NCBI GenBank assembly: GCA_026745465.1
Contig: JACYXH010000473.1
Span: forward strand, 6,227,191-6,291,190
Source of the DNA: Lota lota
Lineage: Eukaryota > Chordata > Actinopteri > Gadiformes > Lotidae
Length of the DNA: 64,000 nucleotides
Direction of reading: 5' to 3'
Positions 50,483 through 63,970 of this stretch are shown in pieces. The notes beneath the pieces were generated by a model that saw only the letters and a program-made list of their open reading frames with translations, was not told the origin of the DNA and searched no databases. Both the position numbers and the translations under genes were made by a program. Each line of letters begins with the position of its first letter. Position 1 is the stretch's first letter.

Positions 50483-53264
50483 TGCATCTATTTTTATTGA
50501 TACATCTTTGCAGTTGTATTGGCTTCTTTGGCTATACGTTTTCTTGTGCACTTTCTAGTCTTTTTTTTTCAAATGTGTTTTTTTTTATCCGATTTTCTTT
50601 TCCTTTGAAAGGATCTTCTGTTTGCCATCATCCACCTGCCACTAATTACAGCTTCCCTTCCCCCTATATATACACTTGAGCCTCTTCTTTTTTCCATCTT
50701 TTTCTCTCTTACACTTCTTTTATCTCTCACAATCTCGTTCTTTTCCTCTCTATCTGTCTTTTCCTCCCTTTATCTTTATCTATTTCTGACTCTCTCCCTC
50801 TCTTCTTCTTACTGCCTACCGCTCTCTTCCTCTTCTTCTCGTTCTCTACCTCTCTTTATCTGTCTGTCCCATGCACTCTCTCCCCCTTCTATTTCTCAAT
50901 TGCCCTCACTCCCTCCCCCCTTCCCCCATCCCCCCCTCCCTCCCTGGTAAGTTCCTCAGACAGCTATCTCTGACACAGGCCCTGACTTGTGGAAAAACAC
51001 TCTTGGCTTTTCTTCCTGTTTTTCTTCCTGAAATAGATAATGCCCAAATGTCTGGAACATGCACACGGTCACGGACCGAAGCTGAAAATGAGACAATTTC
51101 TCATTTTGTATTTTTGTATTTTATATTTAGGGTCTACTTTTTGTACATTTTGGTTCTGGTCTTCTCTGCCCTCCTAGCTTAAAAATGTACCTTGCCTCAC
51201 TTCTGAAAAAAAATTTATTTTATATATTCAAGTGGTTTAGTTTAGGATAGCATGTGCGTGTTTGTGTGTTGTGTGTATGTCTGTGTGTGTGCGTGTGATT
51301 TTCAATTGATTACAATTATAGTACACACATTTGCTTGGACAAACTATTCTAGGAATCATATTCCAGTTTTCATGAATACAATATAACCAGATTAATTGCT
51401 GATATAACCACATGATGTCATATATTTTTACATATAGTCGTGAAGAGACTTGAGGCAAATGTTTGTAACTACATACATTAAGATTTGTATTACTATATAA
51501 CTTTTACCACTTTTACGAACACCTTTCACCAACTATCACTATTCACCAATATAGTTTAAAAAAATCATTTTTTATAAATTCCACCTTTTTACTTACTATG
51601 TTACGCTCAGCATCTCTCTCTTTTCTACCACTCTGATACAAAATGGTACGCTTATACTCTCCCTCCGCCCAACAATTATTAGTGGACGTTACTGACAGTA
51701 ATTACCTCTGCTTGCCCATTGACGATGCTATTGTTAATTCTTCGTGTCACTGCCCATCCCGTGGAACATATTTAAACTGCTCCATAAGCCTCATTATCAC
51801 TATGTACACAGATATAGACACAGTGTTCCCAAAATCAGCTTTTTACCCCTCCCTAACTTGTTTATATTCCGCATGCATGACTGAATTAAATGAATTCTCA
51901 AAATGTCCACCACTCGTGAACAACCACTTCTCTCCGAATCTTCATCGAACTAAGGTCATTTTGTCATTTCGTAAATATTTTGCTACCGTTTGTCGAAATT
52001 GAATTAGATTTGCCTACAGCTCAATTTACTTTCTCAACTCAATTTTCAAAGCATTTAAGGGAAAGTGGAAAAACCAGCTGGTGTTGACTGTGTTTTTTTT
52101 TGTGGGAGTGGATGAGATAACATATTTACGTCTTTTTAAGATTTTAGGATCAGTGAAAAGCTCTCTGAAATTCATAGTAGGTGTGTTTCCGCGGCTAGGT
52201 CACGTAGTAGCGTTTAAACTGATAGCGTTTGAAGCTAGCTAACAACACATCACCTGATTTTTCCTTTGGTTCCTTAACCTACAAAACAATATTATCCTAA
52301 ATTCTTTCAGGCCTGATTTATTTGGATTTAAAATGGTCGCGATTGTGGCTAGCTAAACTAAGGCGAGGAAGGCTCTAAATCGAAACCATGTAGGCCTATT
52401 AACAACAATTTTATAACATTTTATGGCACTTCTGGCCTTTCTGTCAAGCTAAAGCTGTCTGAGGTGTGAAAGTGGCCTTCAAACCTTTAGAACCAGTTGA
52501 AAGAGTGTTTCTAAAGCATCAGAACACTCGTACCACATAGTTACACACAGAACGTGTTGTCACTGGACTTGTACAGGCAGGCTATTTTAGTCACTAAGTA
52601 TGCAACTATAATGCTTGACAGTGTGTGCTTCTTTGTGATGATGACCCGTATGAAATATACAGGCAGAAATAATGCAAACTAGAGAGAGAGATGTTGATTC
52701 GGTCGGTTAGAGTGGACATTGGAGTGGAGCACAGGTGATATTGGTAATGCTAAAAATGAAATATTAATTTTAATGTCTTTGTACCGTATGCACTGGAGAC
52801 ACGAACGGAGGATGAACTCCCTGAGCCTTGATGATGTTGTTCTTTATTAAACAGCCTGCTTTAAAATGTGAAACTCAAGCACGCTCTACCATGTCTGAAG
52901 GTATTTTTAGGGGAGCTACGCTCAGTGTATCTTTTTAATACAAGGCTTGACTAATGGACTTCCATAATTATGAGGATAAACACTCATTGTGCAGTTTATT
53001 TTAGTTTTTTTTTTTTATGACAGTGCTTGGTAAACTTGTTCCACTCTGCTCTCGCCATCTCTCTGTATTCCATGTCTGTCCTTTATTCTCAAACATCTAT
53101 TCTTACTGTCTTTTCTTCTCTCTTAAACCCCCTGTCTCTTCTATCGCTCTCTTCTTTCCCAAAGTGCCTTGAACCTATTCCGACCTTTCGCTAAGCTCCA
53201 CCTCCTCCACACCTGGCAGCCAGTAGCTCATTACATCTGTCTCTGTCTTCTCTCTAACATCTAG

Positions 53265-53302
53265 TTTGATTGATTGATTGATTGACTGACTGACTGACTG
53301 AC
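53265..53302. repeat. TTGA/CTGA tetranucleotide run
   Basis: GATT units switch to GACT units halfway along, then end in GACACTCC. Confidence 0.9.
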
Positions 53303-56300
53303 ACTCCAGACGAGAGATGCTGTTAATTTGTTGAATAGATTTTTTAATTGATCCAAATTAGTATAAAAAAAAGGTTAATTAAAATGTTAATGAGGGGTTT
53401 CCACTCTGATAGGTTAGTTGAGTAATTAGAAGAGTATTAGACGGGGTTTAACGAGTGGCTGATTGAAGGCTATCTATAGTCAGCTGTCAATCATTTTATT
53501 TTTTTATTTTTTTATTTTTTTATTGTCTTTGTGTGGAGACGTGGGTTAAATAAGTTCACACACATACGCACGCACACACACAGACACACACGCTAGTACA
53601 AGATAAAAATAAACATCACAATGTCAACAGTTTGTAATTATAGTTACAAATAGGAATTTATTCAAAGGCAGTGCAACATTACTCCGGTGACTCTCTTTTA
53701 CTGACTCTCAAGCATTAATTAAGGAATTTACATTTAAGAAAAATGATTTATAACGTTTAATAATGCCCAATACACACTTCAGGGAAGCAATTTCAAATCT
53801 GTCTCTCTCTGAGAATTGACGTGACTCTACTTTGGCAAGTTACCTTAACGATAAAACACACTGCTGTCACTTGAGAGACGGGATCCAGTTACTGCCAGTT
53901 AGCTGGGCCCACTTCAGGGTGTGTGTGTGTGTGTGCATGTGCGCGTGCGTTTCTGTGAGGTCAGCTGGTCAGCTGGTCAGCTGCCATCCAAATTAGGATG
54001 AATAATTAATGTTCACCCCAAATGATTTGTGTGTAGAGAGAGAGAGAGCGAGAGTGTTATAGTGATATAAAGAATAAAGAGAGAAATGGGACTACCTAAC
54101 AGTTGGCTCTGTTGTAGCTGTATTTAGCCATGTGAAAGCCCGGGGACCCTCTCTACGGCCAAACAAAAGCTAACGGCACTAATGGGCCCTCATTTGCATA
54201 CCTAATTGATATCTACAAACTTTTCTATGAACATGCTATAGGCCAAACGGTTCCTGTTTTTTTTCCCCAGACCCTAAATGAAAGTAATTTTCCACGCGTC
54301 TGTACACATTACACCTCGAGACATAAAACGATCAGCAAGATATGGCATGTTTTCTTTTCATCCATATAATCTCTGACAGTTTAGTCCATAAGTATAAACA
54401 CACACAAACACACACACACATACACACACACACAAACACACAATGGGTCAAGTTCCATATACTATATATTCCCTCTCTCACTTGACATGCTGATAACCAT
54501 GGACTACTCTCTGAAGTGGATGCTGCAGAGTACACGCTTGATTAAGGCTCAATAGTCAAACCTTTTTTAGCCTCATTCCTGACATATTAAATATTTCCAG
54601 AGAAACCACGCAATGCAAACAGCATCTGCTAGCATGACACTGACAGGCTGAGAGATGATGCAGCACTTTTTTATTCCATGAAACCCGCTAACGGTTGCTA
54701 ATGCCAACTTTAACCCTGAGTTCTGAGTTGATATACATATATCTTTTTCTACAATACTAAATAATACTTTAATAGTGCGTACACAGAGAGATGAGGGCAT
54801 TGCGCTGACACTCAGTTTGGATTTCTGAAAAAAGAAATATTAAAACTGCTTCAAATTTCCCCCTTGAGCGTGACCAAGGTTGCTTGCGCTCCCACTACCA
54901 CAGAATAACTGTTCTCGAGGGAAGAGACGGTAATAATACTTCTGCAGCTTCTTCGCAATATGTTTGAATTGTGTATACGGCGCCATCTTTTGTGCTACTC
55001 TGCCGAACGTTACTGATGCGGTGACCTGTGGTGAACTGCCGTTGATGTAGTTTCGAGGTGTTCAGTTGTTCAGGGATTATGTACGGCGTGTCGGTCATTA
55101 TCGGCAAGGGTGATGCAGGACCCGGGACGCAAAGTGGAGGGGTCTTGAATCACCATGAAGGGTGTCAGTCCGTCTGATTCTGAACACTCAGAATCGAGCA
55201 TTCAACAAAGCTGCATAATAAAAGCTGATACCTCCATGTCGGTTGTAAATGACCGCTGAACTGTGACAACGGCGCACCAGCTCGCACAGAGTTACACCCT
55301 TAAACACCCCCCTTTTTACCTTTAGGACACAGTTATCTATTGTAACCTTTGCAGTTTCTCTGACTGTGCTTTCAAGAAGTCATTTTGCCTGCGGCAATTA
55401 TTTATAATAAATTTCAAACCTTACCCACCCCCTGAGATGGACACTTAGGGACACTTAGGGACACGTGCAATGTTTAATAACTCCCACTTTCAGACAGCCA
55501 GACAAATTAGAGGGTAAATCTGCCAGTCAGGCGATTTTGTCAGTTAGCAACCTATCTTCATACAACAACATATAAACGGTGCATTTAATATCAGTAGTAA
55601 ATAAGAGGTCTGTTAGCCCACAGTCTTACAGAGTTTTGCAGTTACATCTCTCAAGTTAGGTTAGAATATCCTTGAGTTATGTTGTAATATACTAAATCAC
55701 ATGCCAGTATGCCATAATCCAGCTAACTGGGTATCATTTCGGGGGAAACTTAAGTCAGTTGCCATTTGTGTAGCCTACATGGTTTGTGATGTCTTGCTCG
55801 TTAAAGAAGGTCAAGTATAGCTTCAGTCAGTCAGGCCGCCTGCCGCAAGCCAGTCAGCTAGCAAAGTTATGACAGGCCGTTTAGCCAGTTGAAACTTTGC
55901 CAGAAGCACCATTTACTGTACAACTGGCAGTTTTGAGAACTAGTCAGTATTAATGTGTGAGAGTAGCCGCATCAACGCACAACCCCTATTAGGGAGGGGT
56001 TCGTTTCCTTCTCACACACGCACATTTTCTACATCCCCACCAGTCTCTCAAGACAGATGAGTGGTTAGCACCATTTTTTTGTAAATGATCCAGCCTACAC
56101 GTCTCCACATTTGCTCGCCAAATTTTGAGAAACCAGATCCAGAAATCTAAAACTGAGAAGCTTTGCATTATATTGGCCTGTCTTTGTTATGTTTCCGTGG
56201 GGATATATTTTCATGAACACCGTGTCCAGATACAAGCTTTCCCACCGATTCCAGTATTCCTGAGAAGTTGTCTCTCCAATTTGAAATCCACCTTTATTAA

Positions 56301-57668
56301 GGGCAATTTTACCTCAGTGGAGAGAATTCATTGGATGATTTGAATATTGATATACGATAAGATATACATATTGAGGTGATGGAGGGCTAAAAACATGGAC
56401 ACATCAGGGCGACAGTTGAGATGCGTTGACTAAATGTTGCGTCATTATGACTGGAATAAATTCATGTTCGAGAAAGAGTGCGTTTTGCAGTACCCCTACA
56501 TAATCTAAGCGTGTAGTATGTAGTTTTTTATTTTTATTTTATTTATAAAAATAGTTGTAATACAATAGCAATATTTAATAAAATAAAACGCTTAAAATAC
56601 AGCATACTCATGACACATAACTCGTAACCTTTCATTAGCATTCAGTTTAACAGAACGTCATCACTCATGCCTAAATGGATAATGTTCATGGGAAATACAG
56701 AAACATGGTGAATAAAACATCTATTCACGGTGGGTTCGTCAGACTCTTTTGACTGGAACCATACGCCCCCAGGGGACGTCTGCAGTGATGTCATCCATCA
56801 TAGTCGAACTGACACACAGACAAAATGGCTGCCAGACAGGCCGCCTCTGCATGTGTTGGCGTGTTCTATTTAAATGTATGGGAAAGGATTTTCTTCGGCT
56901 TCCTTTGCACAGGATCAAGCTTAAAATGGGGAAAAGTCTGTGGACAGTCTGGGCATATATCCATATGTGGATATGTGCGCATATATAGTGACTCCTTGTT
57001 TATTTTAGACAACGTGGGATGGAAGGGCTAAAGACACCACACACATTCTGGACATACACGTAATACACAAGCACTTGCTGAATTAATTCATATTTAAATT
57101 ATATAATTATTATAGTGCATACAAGCTCAGATATCTCCTCCCTATCTCCGAAAACCATTTACCTTGTTTCTGCCAATAACTTGCCCAAATAAATTATCTG
57201 TTGTTGTAGTGTGCGTGGGGTTGGTTTTTGGGTAATGGATTTTTCCAGGAGCCTGGCTGCTTTGTAGGATCAAAGCAACCTACACCGATGTGACAACGTC
57301 ACGATCAACTGAACCGGTGTTAACGTTAGCGTTCCCCTCAACTGCCTTCAGCGGAGAACAGAAAAGCTTTGTGAAGTCCGCAGAGCCACCCAGGTGGACC
57401 TGCATTGGCCCACAGTAGAAGTAATCCACCCGGACTCGTGTCCACTCCGATGTCCATCGGGTCTGACAAACCCTGCTAACGTAACGGCTGTGAATGTGCG
57501 TCCTGCGCTGTGTGTTTTGGAGAGTGTCACTATGCATTGTGTTGTGTGTATGTGTGTGGGTCACTCCGCCTCACACTTCTGCTGTTGTTGCAGATGCAGT
57601 GCTAGCGAGTTTCCCCATGACTTTAGCGAGAAACATTTTAGTATTTGTCATCCATGTTTAACTCTCAG

Positions 57669-57670
<2 letters not shown>

Positions 57671-57730
<60 letters not shown>

Positions 57731-57809
57731 TTGCTTGTCAATCTATATATCTATCAATATACATCCTATGCCTCTGAATGTGATTGGATAGCATTAATGT
57801 GTGTTCATA

Positions 57810-57854
<45 letters not shown>
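57671..57854. repeat. two (TG)n arrays
   Basis: TG runs at about 57671-57729 and 57812-57854. The first begins immediately after a GTGAG donor-like site. Confidence 0.95.
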
Positions 57855-57856
<2 letters not shown>

Positions 57857-58639
57857 ACAAGTGTGTATTCCTATCTGTCTGAGTACAACGTGCCGGGGCC
57901 GGGTACAAACAATCCATTTTCTTCCCCCGTGGCAGTCACCCACCAATCACATCGCTCCATCATCTCTACTAATTACGTATTCATGAGTTTCCATGTCTGC
58001 GGGGGTTGTGATTGGTTCATAATGAACGACGGAGGGCATCATCAGTCAAGCCGCACAACGCAGTCACCGAAATCAGTCAGTCGGCACAATAGTAGTGCCA
58101 GCCACCCGTCGGCACGGAAACATTTTTCACACTTTTTCCCCCAAGTATTGAGACCTGCACTCGCTCAAGGCGGATTGAAACTCTTGGTATTGGGTTACTG
58201 TACGGATCTGGCTCTATCCGGCGCCCCGGTAAACCCTACCCCACCCCACCCCACCCTACCACCACGGTTACAGAAAACGTATCAGAATGATGCATTCGTC
58301 GTGAGTTGCTAGTCGCTAAGTATAGCGCTGGGTAATTACAACTGCACTCGCCACGGCAGCACCGGTAAGATGGAGTACCCTGTTTACTGACCGCAAAGAA
58401 AGGGAAAAAAAAATCATAGATGGCGTATAAATAATTCTCGGAATGTATTATTATTTAATTTCTTTCTCTCGTCAGTAGCTGCTGACGAAACACCAGAGTC
58501 TCAGGAACATGATGTGAAGTCATAAATCTTGTGATTATATATAAATGTCGTTACATACAGTGTATTCCTCTTTATTCGTTTTTCCTTTTGCAGACGATTT
58601 CATGCAAAGCAAACGCAGAACTAGCGTTAAGCAGGTATT

Positions 58640-58715
58640 GAAGGTCGGGGCATCTTGCTCAAGGACCTCTACATTTAGACTGTGAACGTTTGGGGTTCAA
58701 ACCCAGAAACATTCA
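58640..58715 (-). mobile_element. antisense SINE-like fragment
   Basis: GGGGCATCTTGCTCAAGGAC and GGGGTTCAAACCCAG are the complements of the GAGCAAGATGCC block and a B-box-like GGTTTGAACCCC. Only part of the element is recognisable. Confidence 0.4.
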
Positions 58716-60522
58716 GCTCAGCTGTGCGTCGAGCGCCATAACAACTACATGGCCAATGTGTGTTGTTTTAAGAGGGTATATTTCACAGACACTGGCTCCA
58801 TGCCCTGACGCGCTATATTCTTTTTTTCTCTGCAACATGGTGGAGCTAATTACACTCGCCCGTCGAGGGAATATGCGTGAATACTTACTACCCTCGTTTT
58901 TTTTTCGTTTTTTTCGACGGGCCTGCGACGAGGCAATATGGGGACACGTTGTGCAGTAATTAGTTCCTTCTTAGCAGGATGAGATCGCCAGAGCTCTGGG
59001 CGTTTGTTAGCTGCGACGGCATATTGTGTAGATGAATAAATAAATAAAGGTATTAATGATCTCAGTTACGGCCACGGGCAACGCCTCTTCCAGCGCACTG
59101 GCTTTGCATGCCAGAAGAAAAACAATGGGGTTCAACACAACCGTTGTATAGGATGGCTCCAACGATTTAGCAACGTGTTTTTTAGCTTCGCTCTCTCGTT
59201 TATACAGTACGCAGCGCCTACAACTGACACGTCGTCACGGCTGAATTACAACCACCCATCCCAAACGTACGTCGTCTATAAACGTTGTGCAGGCAGTAAC
59301 ACAACAGACACACACCACAATGAACTGTCGTTATCAAAGAGGGCCTTGCACTGTGAAGACCCCTCACCTCTGCGTGTAACCTGTAAAGCTCTCTTCTCAC
59401 TCATCCACGTGTGGCGCACGTACAGCATTTGACTAAAGGCAAACATATTCCAGTGTTACTGAGCCAAACCAATCCCCTCAATTGAATCACTCGCTCCCCT
59501 TAGTCCCCCAAAAAAAAACGAACAGTCTAATTTAAATGTTAGGTTTCGAGGAAGAGAAATTTAACAGGCTGTGTCTTCACTAAATGCAATGGTCGCTGTC
59601 TAAATCCCTAGAATATAAATTATTTACGCATACCACCTGCAGGGAGCAAATCTCTTTGTGGAAGGCTTGTCAGTTAATGGACGAGGCTGTCATAATTCTG
59701 TTTTTTCACATGGAAGTCATTGTGAAGGCAACAACAATGAAGAGGCAATCTTTTTCTGCTGCTCACAACTAATGTCTGTTTTGCGATGCGGCAGATGCTA
59801 GCTACGCACTCACCTTAGGTGCCATAAAAAGCCACATTGTTGCCCATAAAGCACATTCAAAACACAACGCTGAGCTATCCCTTTTCTTTGGTCTAAAGAA
59901 TCTAACCTTTCAATGAATTTCACTGTTCTATTTTCACATCAGACATCCGTGTTAAGGCACAAGTGAAGTGGAGAAAGTAACGCATGCTTGTGTGATGTCG
60001 CTTATGAACACACACATCTGCTTATCTTTCAAGATCGTTGTATATACTTTCTACGCCAAGACTGAGACATTAAGTTTTATCAACCGTTTGTTTCCAGTAT
60101 TTAGTATAGCTAGTATTTTAGCATATATTTAAATGTTATATTAGTACATTTGTAGGATTGAGAAATAAGATGTATTTCAGTGGTGGTTTTGTTTGTGAAC
60201 CATGCAGATGTAGCTGCATCTTGGTTCTGTAGATGTTTAAATATGCTTCTGTTACATTGATTGACCTTTAAAGTTTCTAACTGCTTGCTGCATCAGTGCC
60301 AGTGGTGCTTATGAACTGCACTTCCACAACAGGCACATTTAACTCTGAATGACACATATTCACAAAGGACTGGGAAAGCTGCTGGGAATAAATTTTCTCA
60401 ACCCTGTTCGTTAGCCATGACTCTAGTTACTAATTCATAACTCCTTCATGTAATTTATAACCCATGTAGTGCACCAAATAGAAGGGATCTGAAAACACAG
60501 GTGGTTATGTAGCCACGTGGTT

Positions 60523-60575
60523 GGATGAATGGGTGAATGTAAGGATGGATGATCCTTACATTCACTCATTCATCC
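60523..60575. repeat. hairpin with 24-nt arms
   Basis: 60523-60546 and 60552-60575 are reverse complements with one mismatch; the loop is GGATG. Confidence 0.88.
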
Positions 60576-60693
60576 TTTGATTTGATGAAACATTACATTT
60601 ATTAAAATGCATTTTGGACATTAGAAAAGGAAAATTAAGAAATAGACCCCTAAATAATTTAAGTGAAAACATGCAGTGGATTCTACACAGACG

Positions 60694-60761
<68 letters not shown>

Positions 60762-60977
60762 AAGCAATCCCCATTCATCTTCAGACACATAAATCCATCA
60801 CATGTACAAGTGTGCATGTTGAAACGTGTTACACGGCCTGGTGTGCAGTGTTAAATTAATACAGACTTCATTAATTCACCAGCACCGCGGTAATTACAAT
60901 ATGCTTGATATTCTCATGTATGAAGCCGCTGTAAAACATTTGGGTAATGTGAATCATATATATACATACAGTACAAT

Positions 60978-61230
60978 GTAGAGAGAGAGAGAGAGAGAGG
61001 AAGTGAGAAGGACAGACATGAGAAAGAGAGGGATACAGAGAGGGGGGGGAGAGAGGGAGAAAATAAGACAGTGAGACAGAGAGGTGGAGGGAGAGAGAAA
61101 GATAGACTGGTAGAGGGGGAGAGAACCAGAAAGTGAGACAGAGATAGTAAAACAGAGAGACAGACCGAGAAAGAGAGAGAGAGAGAGAGAGATCATATAA
61201 TATATATATATTATATATATATATATATAG
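60978..61230. repeat. purine-rich GAGA stretch flanked by TA
   Basis: GAGAGA-like sequence with GACAGA interruptions (60978-61192) ends in a TA run (about 61199-61229) that includes a TATATATATTATATATATA palindrome. Confidence 0.85.
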
Positions 61231-62288
61231 TAAATAAAAGCACATGAAGTTGTGTGTTATTTGTCACCATTCAGTGCATTAGTCTGTCCGGTCGTTATGA
61301 AAATGATGGCCGTCAGCCTGCATATCACTCATTCATTAATGCTGTTTTTCCAAACACAATCTGTCTTCCAGGGATGAGATATTTGCATCTTATTTCATGC
61401 TTATTTTGAAAAGGTCGTTCTTTGGTCACTTCTTATTGGTGCATGTCGCCCAAACTGTATATTTTGCCACATTTACTTTTAAAATATGATTCATTATTAT
61501 TATTATTATGATTTAATATAAATATTTATTTTCAGTTGAATTAGTTTTTTGTCAAGGGATACAAGGAAGTTAAATCCATCCTCTCCTTAAATACAACATT
61601 ACTCTCTCCCCCTCTCTCTCTTTCTCTCTCTGTCACTCTTCGCTCTCTGTCTCACCCTAAATGTTAAACAGCACCAAAGAACAATCCGAACAATAACCAC
61701 TTTGGATGAAAAACCCTTCCTCATCAATATCAACCACAGTCAACCACCACTTGATCGACCTATCAGGCGGTCTGCTCTTATGGGAAACTTCTCTTTATTA
61801 ATCAATAAGCATGAGGTTTTACTCTACCTACTTTTATGTTGCATTATGTGAATACTTTGATGACCTAGATGGATAATTGCAAAGATTAAAGAAGTCTCTT
61901 CGCCGTGTGTGCGCGTGTGCGTGTGTGCGTGTCAGTTGAAGATTGTGTGTGTTGCCTCCAAATCAAGGCCTGGATTTGGGCTATTGTTAAAACATTCTTT
62001 TTTTTCCTCAGATGCTCATACAGGCTTAAGTCCTTATTCCTCTCCTCATCCGCTCCCTGGCTTTTTTAGCATTATTTTTGCCCGACCACTTTTACTTTCA
62101 CATTCACTATTTCCTGCTTTGGTACTCTTCACTGCTCTTCTCTCTGCCAGCATTTTGAAAGAGAAGAATGGACTTTATTTACTTGATTTCTCCTTAGCTT
62201 AAATCCCATATTTAATTTTTTATTGCCAACTATTCTTATATGTTCCTCTGATTTGTTCTCCTCTCTGTCTCTATTCTGTTCTTTGCAG

Positions 62289-62366
62289 TGAAGCGATCAG
62301 TAGATTTTAAATCACGGGGCGTTAAATTATTCCCCGGCAAAGACTCCAGCAACAAGTTTTCAATCT
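62289..62366 (+). CDS. csmd3: csmd3 linker exon after CUB 2
   Basis: This 78-bp exon begins by finishing a Val codon with the previous exon and reads VKRSVDFKSRGVKLFPGKDS then SNKFSI. It is not a CUB or Sushi module. It is the basic linker that follows CUB 2 in all CSMD proteins (a VKK...KSRGVK...KD segment). The ending FPGKDSSNKFSI separates it from CSMD1, where I recall PSKDGSHKNSV, and fits CSMD3. The acceptor is TTCTTTGCAG before 62289 and the donor is ATCT|GTGAGTT at 62367. Both ends are phase 1, so the exon could be included or skipped without breaking the frame. Its base composition is more A+T-rich than the Sushi exon. The next Sushi domain (Sushi 2) is expected downstream of this window. 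Confidence 0.9.
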
Positions 62367-62877
62367 GTGAGTTCACATCTTGATGTTTCTTTGATTATGG
62401 CTAACGGACTAACAAACTGTGATGGCTTGGTTCCCGCTTTAATTGGTTTTACATTTCTCTGACTTAATTCAATTTGATTTGACTTTGCATTGCTTGCGTT
62501 TGTCTTTCTTTTAAGAGGCTGTGACATTTGTTTTATATTTGTGGACAGAAATTAGTCTCTTGTTATATTTCAAACATTAAACAACAAAGTAGAGAACCAC
62601 AGTTTTTCAACATTGGGTTAAATATCTGACGAATTCAGCGACAACAAAATGGTGGACAATGTCACAACCTTTTAGAAAAGCTTGCATTTTGCTTGCGTGA
62701 TGGCGTGGTCGTGTTTGGTTGCTTGATGTTCTGTTTGTTTGTGTCTGGGTGTAGTTAGCTGTTTGCGCCTGGGGTTTGCATGTGGTTTTGCTACGTCCAT
62801 GTTTTGCCTTGCGTTGAGCTTGTAATGGTGTTCACACCACCTACAGTCCAACCCTACATCCAAACCACTCTTCCACA

Positions 62878-62909
<32 letters not shown>

Positions 62910-63931
62910 CCTCCTTTTCTTACTCATCTCTTTTTCTTTGTCTGCTTCTTCTTCATCTTCAACTTCGTCTCCTTCATCTTAGTCATCATCTTCCTCTTTG
63001 TCCTTATCTTCGTCTCCATCGTTGTCTTCCACTTCTACTTCATCTTCATTTTCTTCTTCCTCTTCTTTATTTTGTGGTTTTTCATCTTTGGTTCTTTCCT
63101 TCTCTCTCATTTGCGTTCTTGCCCTGTCTTCTCTTTCTTCTTTCTTTCTCTTTTTCTTTTGTCTGTTCTCTCTTCTGTCCATCACCTTTCTCTTCTCTCG
63201 TTCCTGTTGTTGAAGAAGGGCACATACCTCAAAGTCACATATCTCCTTTCTTTCTTCTGTGGGTTCCCTCTCCTGTCCTTTATCTTCATCTTCTTTCAGT
63301 CCTGTTCTTCTTCCCTCTTAAGGTCACACACACACATTGACAATCCTTCTGTATTGTATCTGCATAAGAACACAGCGGTCTCATATTTCCAAGTTTTGAA
63401 TCAAATTTGGTCTGTTGACAGTCTTTCACACAAAACAGCTACCGCAGATAAGATACTGCGGTAAGATACTTCATTTCCAATAAACTCCACATTCCATGTT
63501 CAAATACTATGATTATTTAATTCAAACAAATGTTAACACGGTAATCTGAAAAGCAATTTTAATTTTAATTAAAAAGTGAATGTGAAACAAGTGTTTCAAA
63601 GTAATACTTTTGCACCACTCAACAAAGTGATTCATTGAGCAATCCATCTCACTTTCTTTGACATCTTTAATTAGACGATGATAAGAAACATAATAGACAT
63701 ACCTGAGAGTGAACTTTCCGTCATCTGTCACTTCATGTTTAATAAGACTACATAACTATAAACCTTCTCCAGTCTATGTGGTAATATAGCCTTCTGTGAT
63801 GCAGATGAATAAACACGCCTCAAACAAAGATGGCGGCCACAATCGCCAATGCCATCACTTTGTTTGCAGTCTATCTCCTCTTGTCTTCTTATGTCTCTCT
63901 CCCCTCCGCCTCTGCCTTATCTCACTACACT

Positions 63932-63970
<39 letters not shown>

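Larger units (their letters stand above)
50374..62288 (+). other. csmd3: csmd3 intron, about 11.9 kb, between CUB 2 and the linker exon
   Basis: The intron starts GTAAAGT and ends TTTGCAG. It is the least repetitive of the introns. It has short CA/TG arrays (50449-50480, 57671-57729, 57812-57854, 60697-60758), a pyrimidine-rich patch (50690-50945), a TGAT/TGAC tetranucleotide run (53265-53302), an antisense SINE-like piece (58640-58715), a hairpin (60523-60575), and GA-rich and TA patches (60980-61230). 57280-59420 has noticeably more CG dinucleotides than the surroundings. 51180-53250, 54430-57280 and 58720-60500 are mostly unique sequence without a recognisable gene. Confidence 0.85.

Noticed and set aside
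57394-57672. 92-codon frame ending at a good splice donor, considered as an alternative first exon
   Set aside because: There is no signal peptide or CSMD similarity, and the middle is TG-repeat-derived; only the 75-bp cryptic exon within it was kept as a finding.
58690-58959. 89-codon plus-strand frame (MGFKPRNIQLSC...)
   Set aside because: It begins in a SINE-like antisense fragment and has no domain or exon signals.
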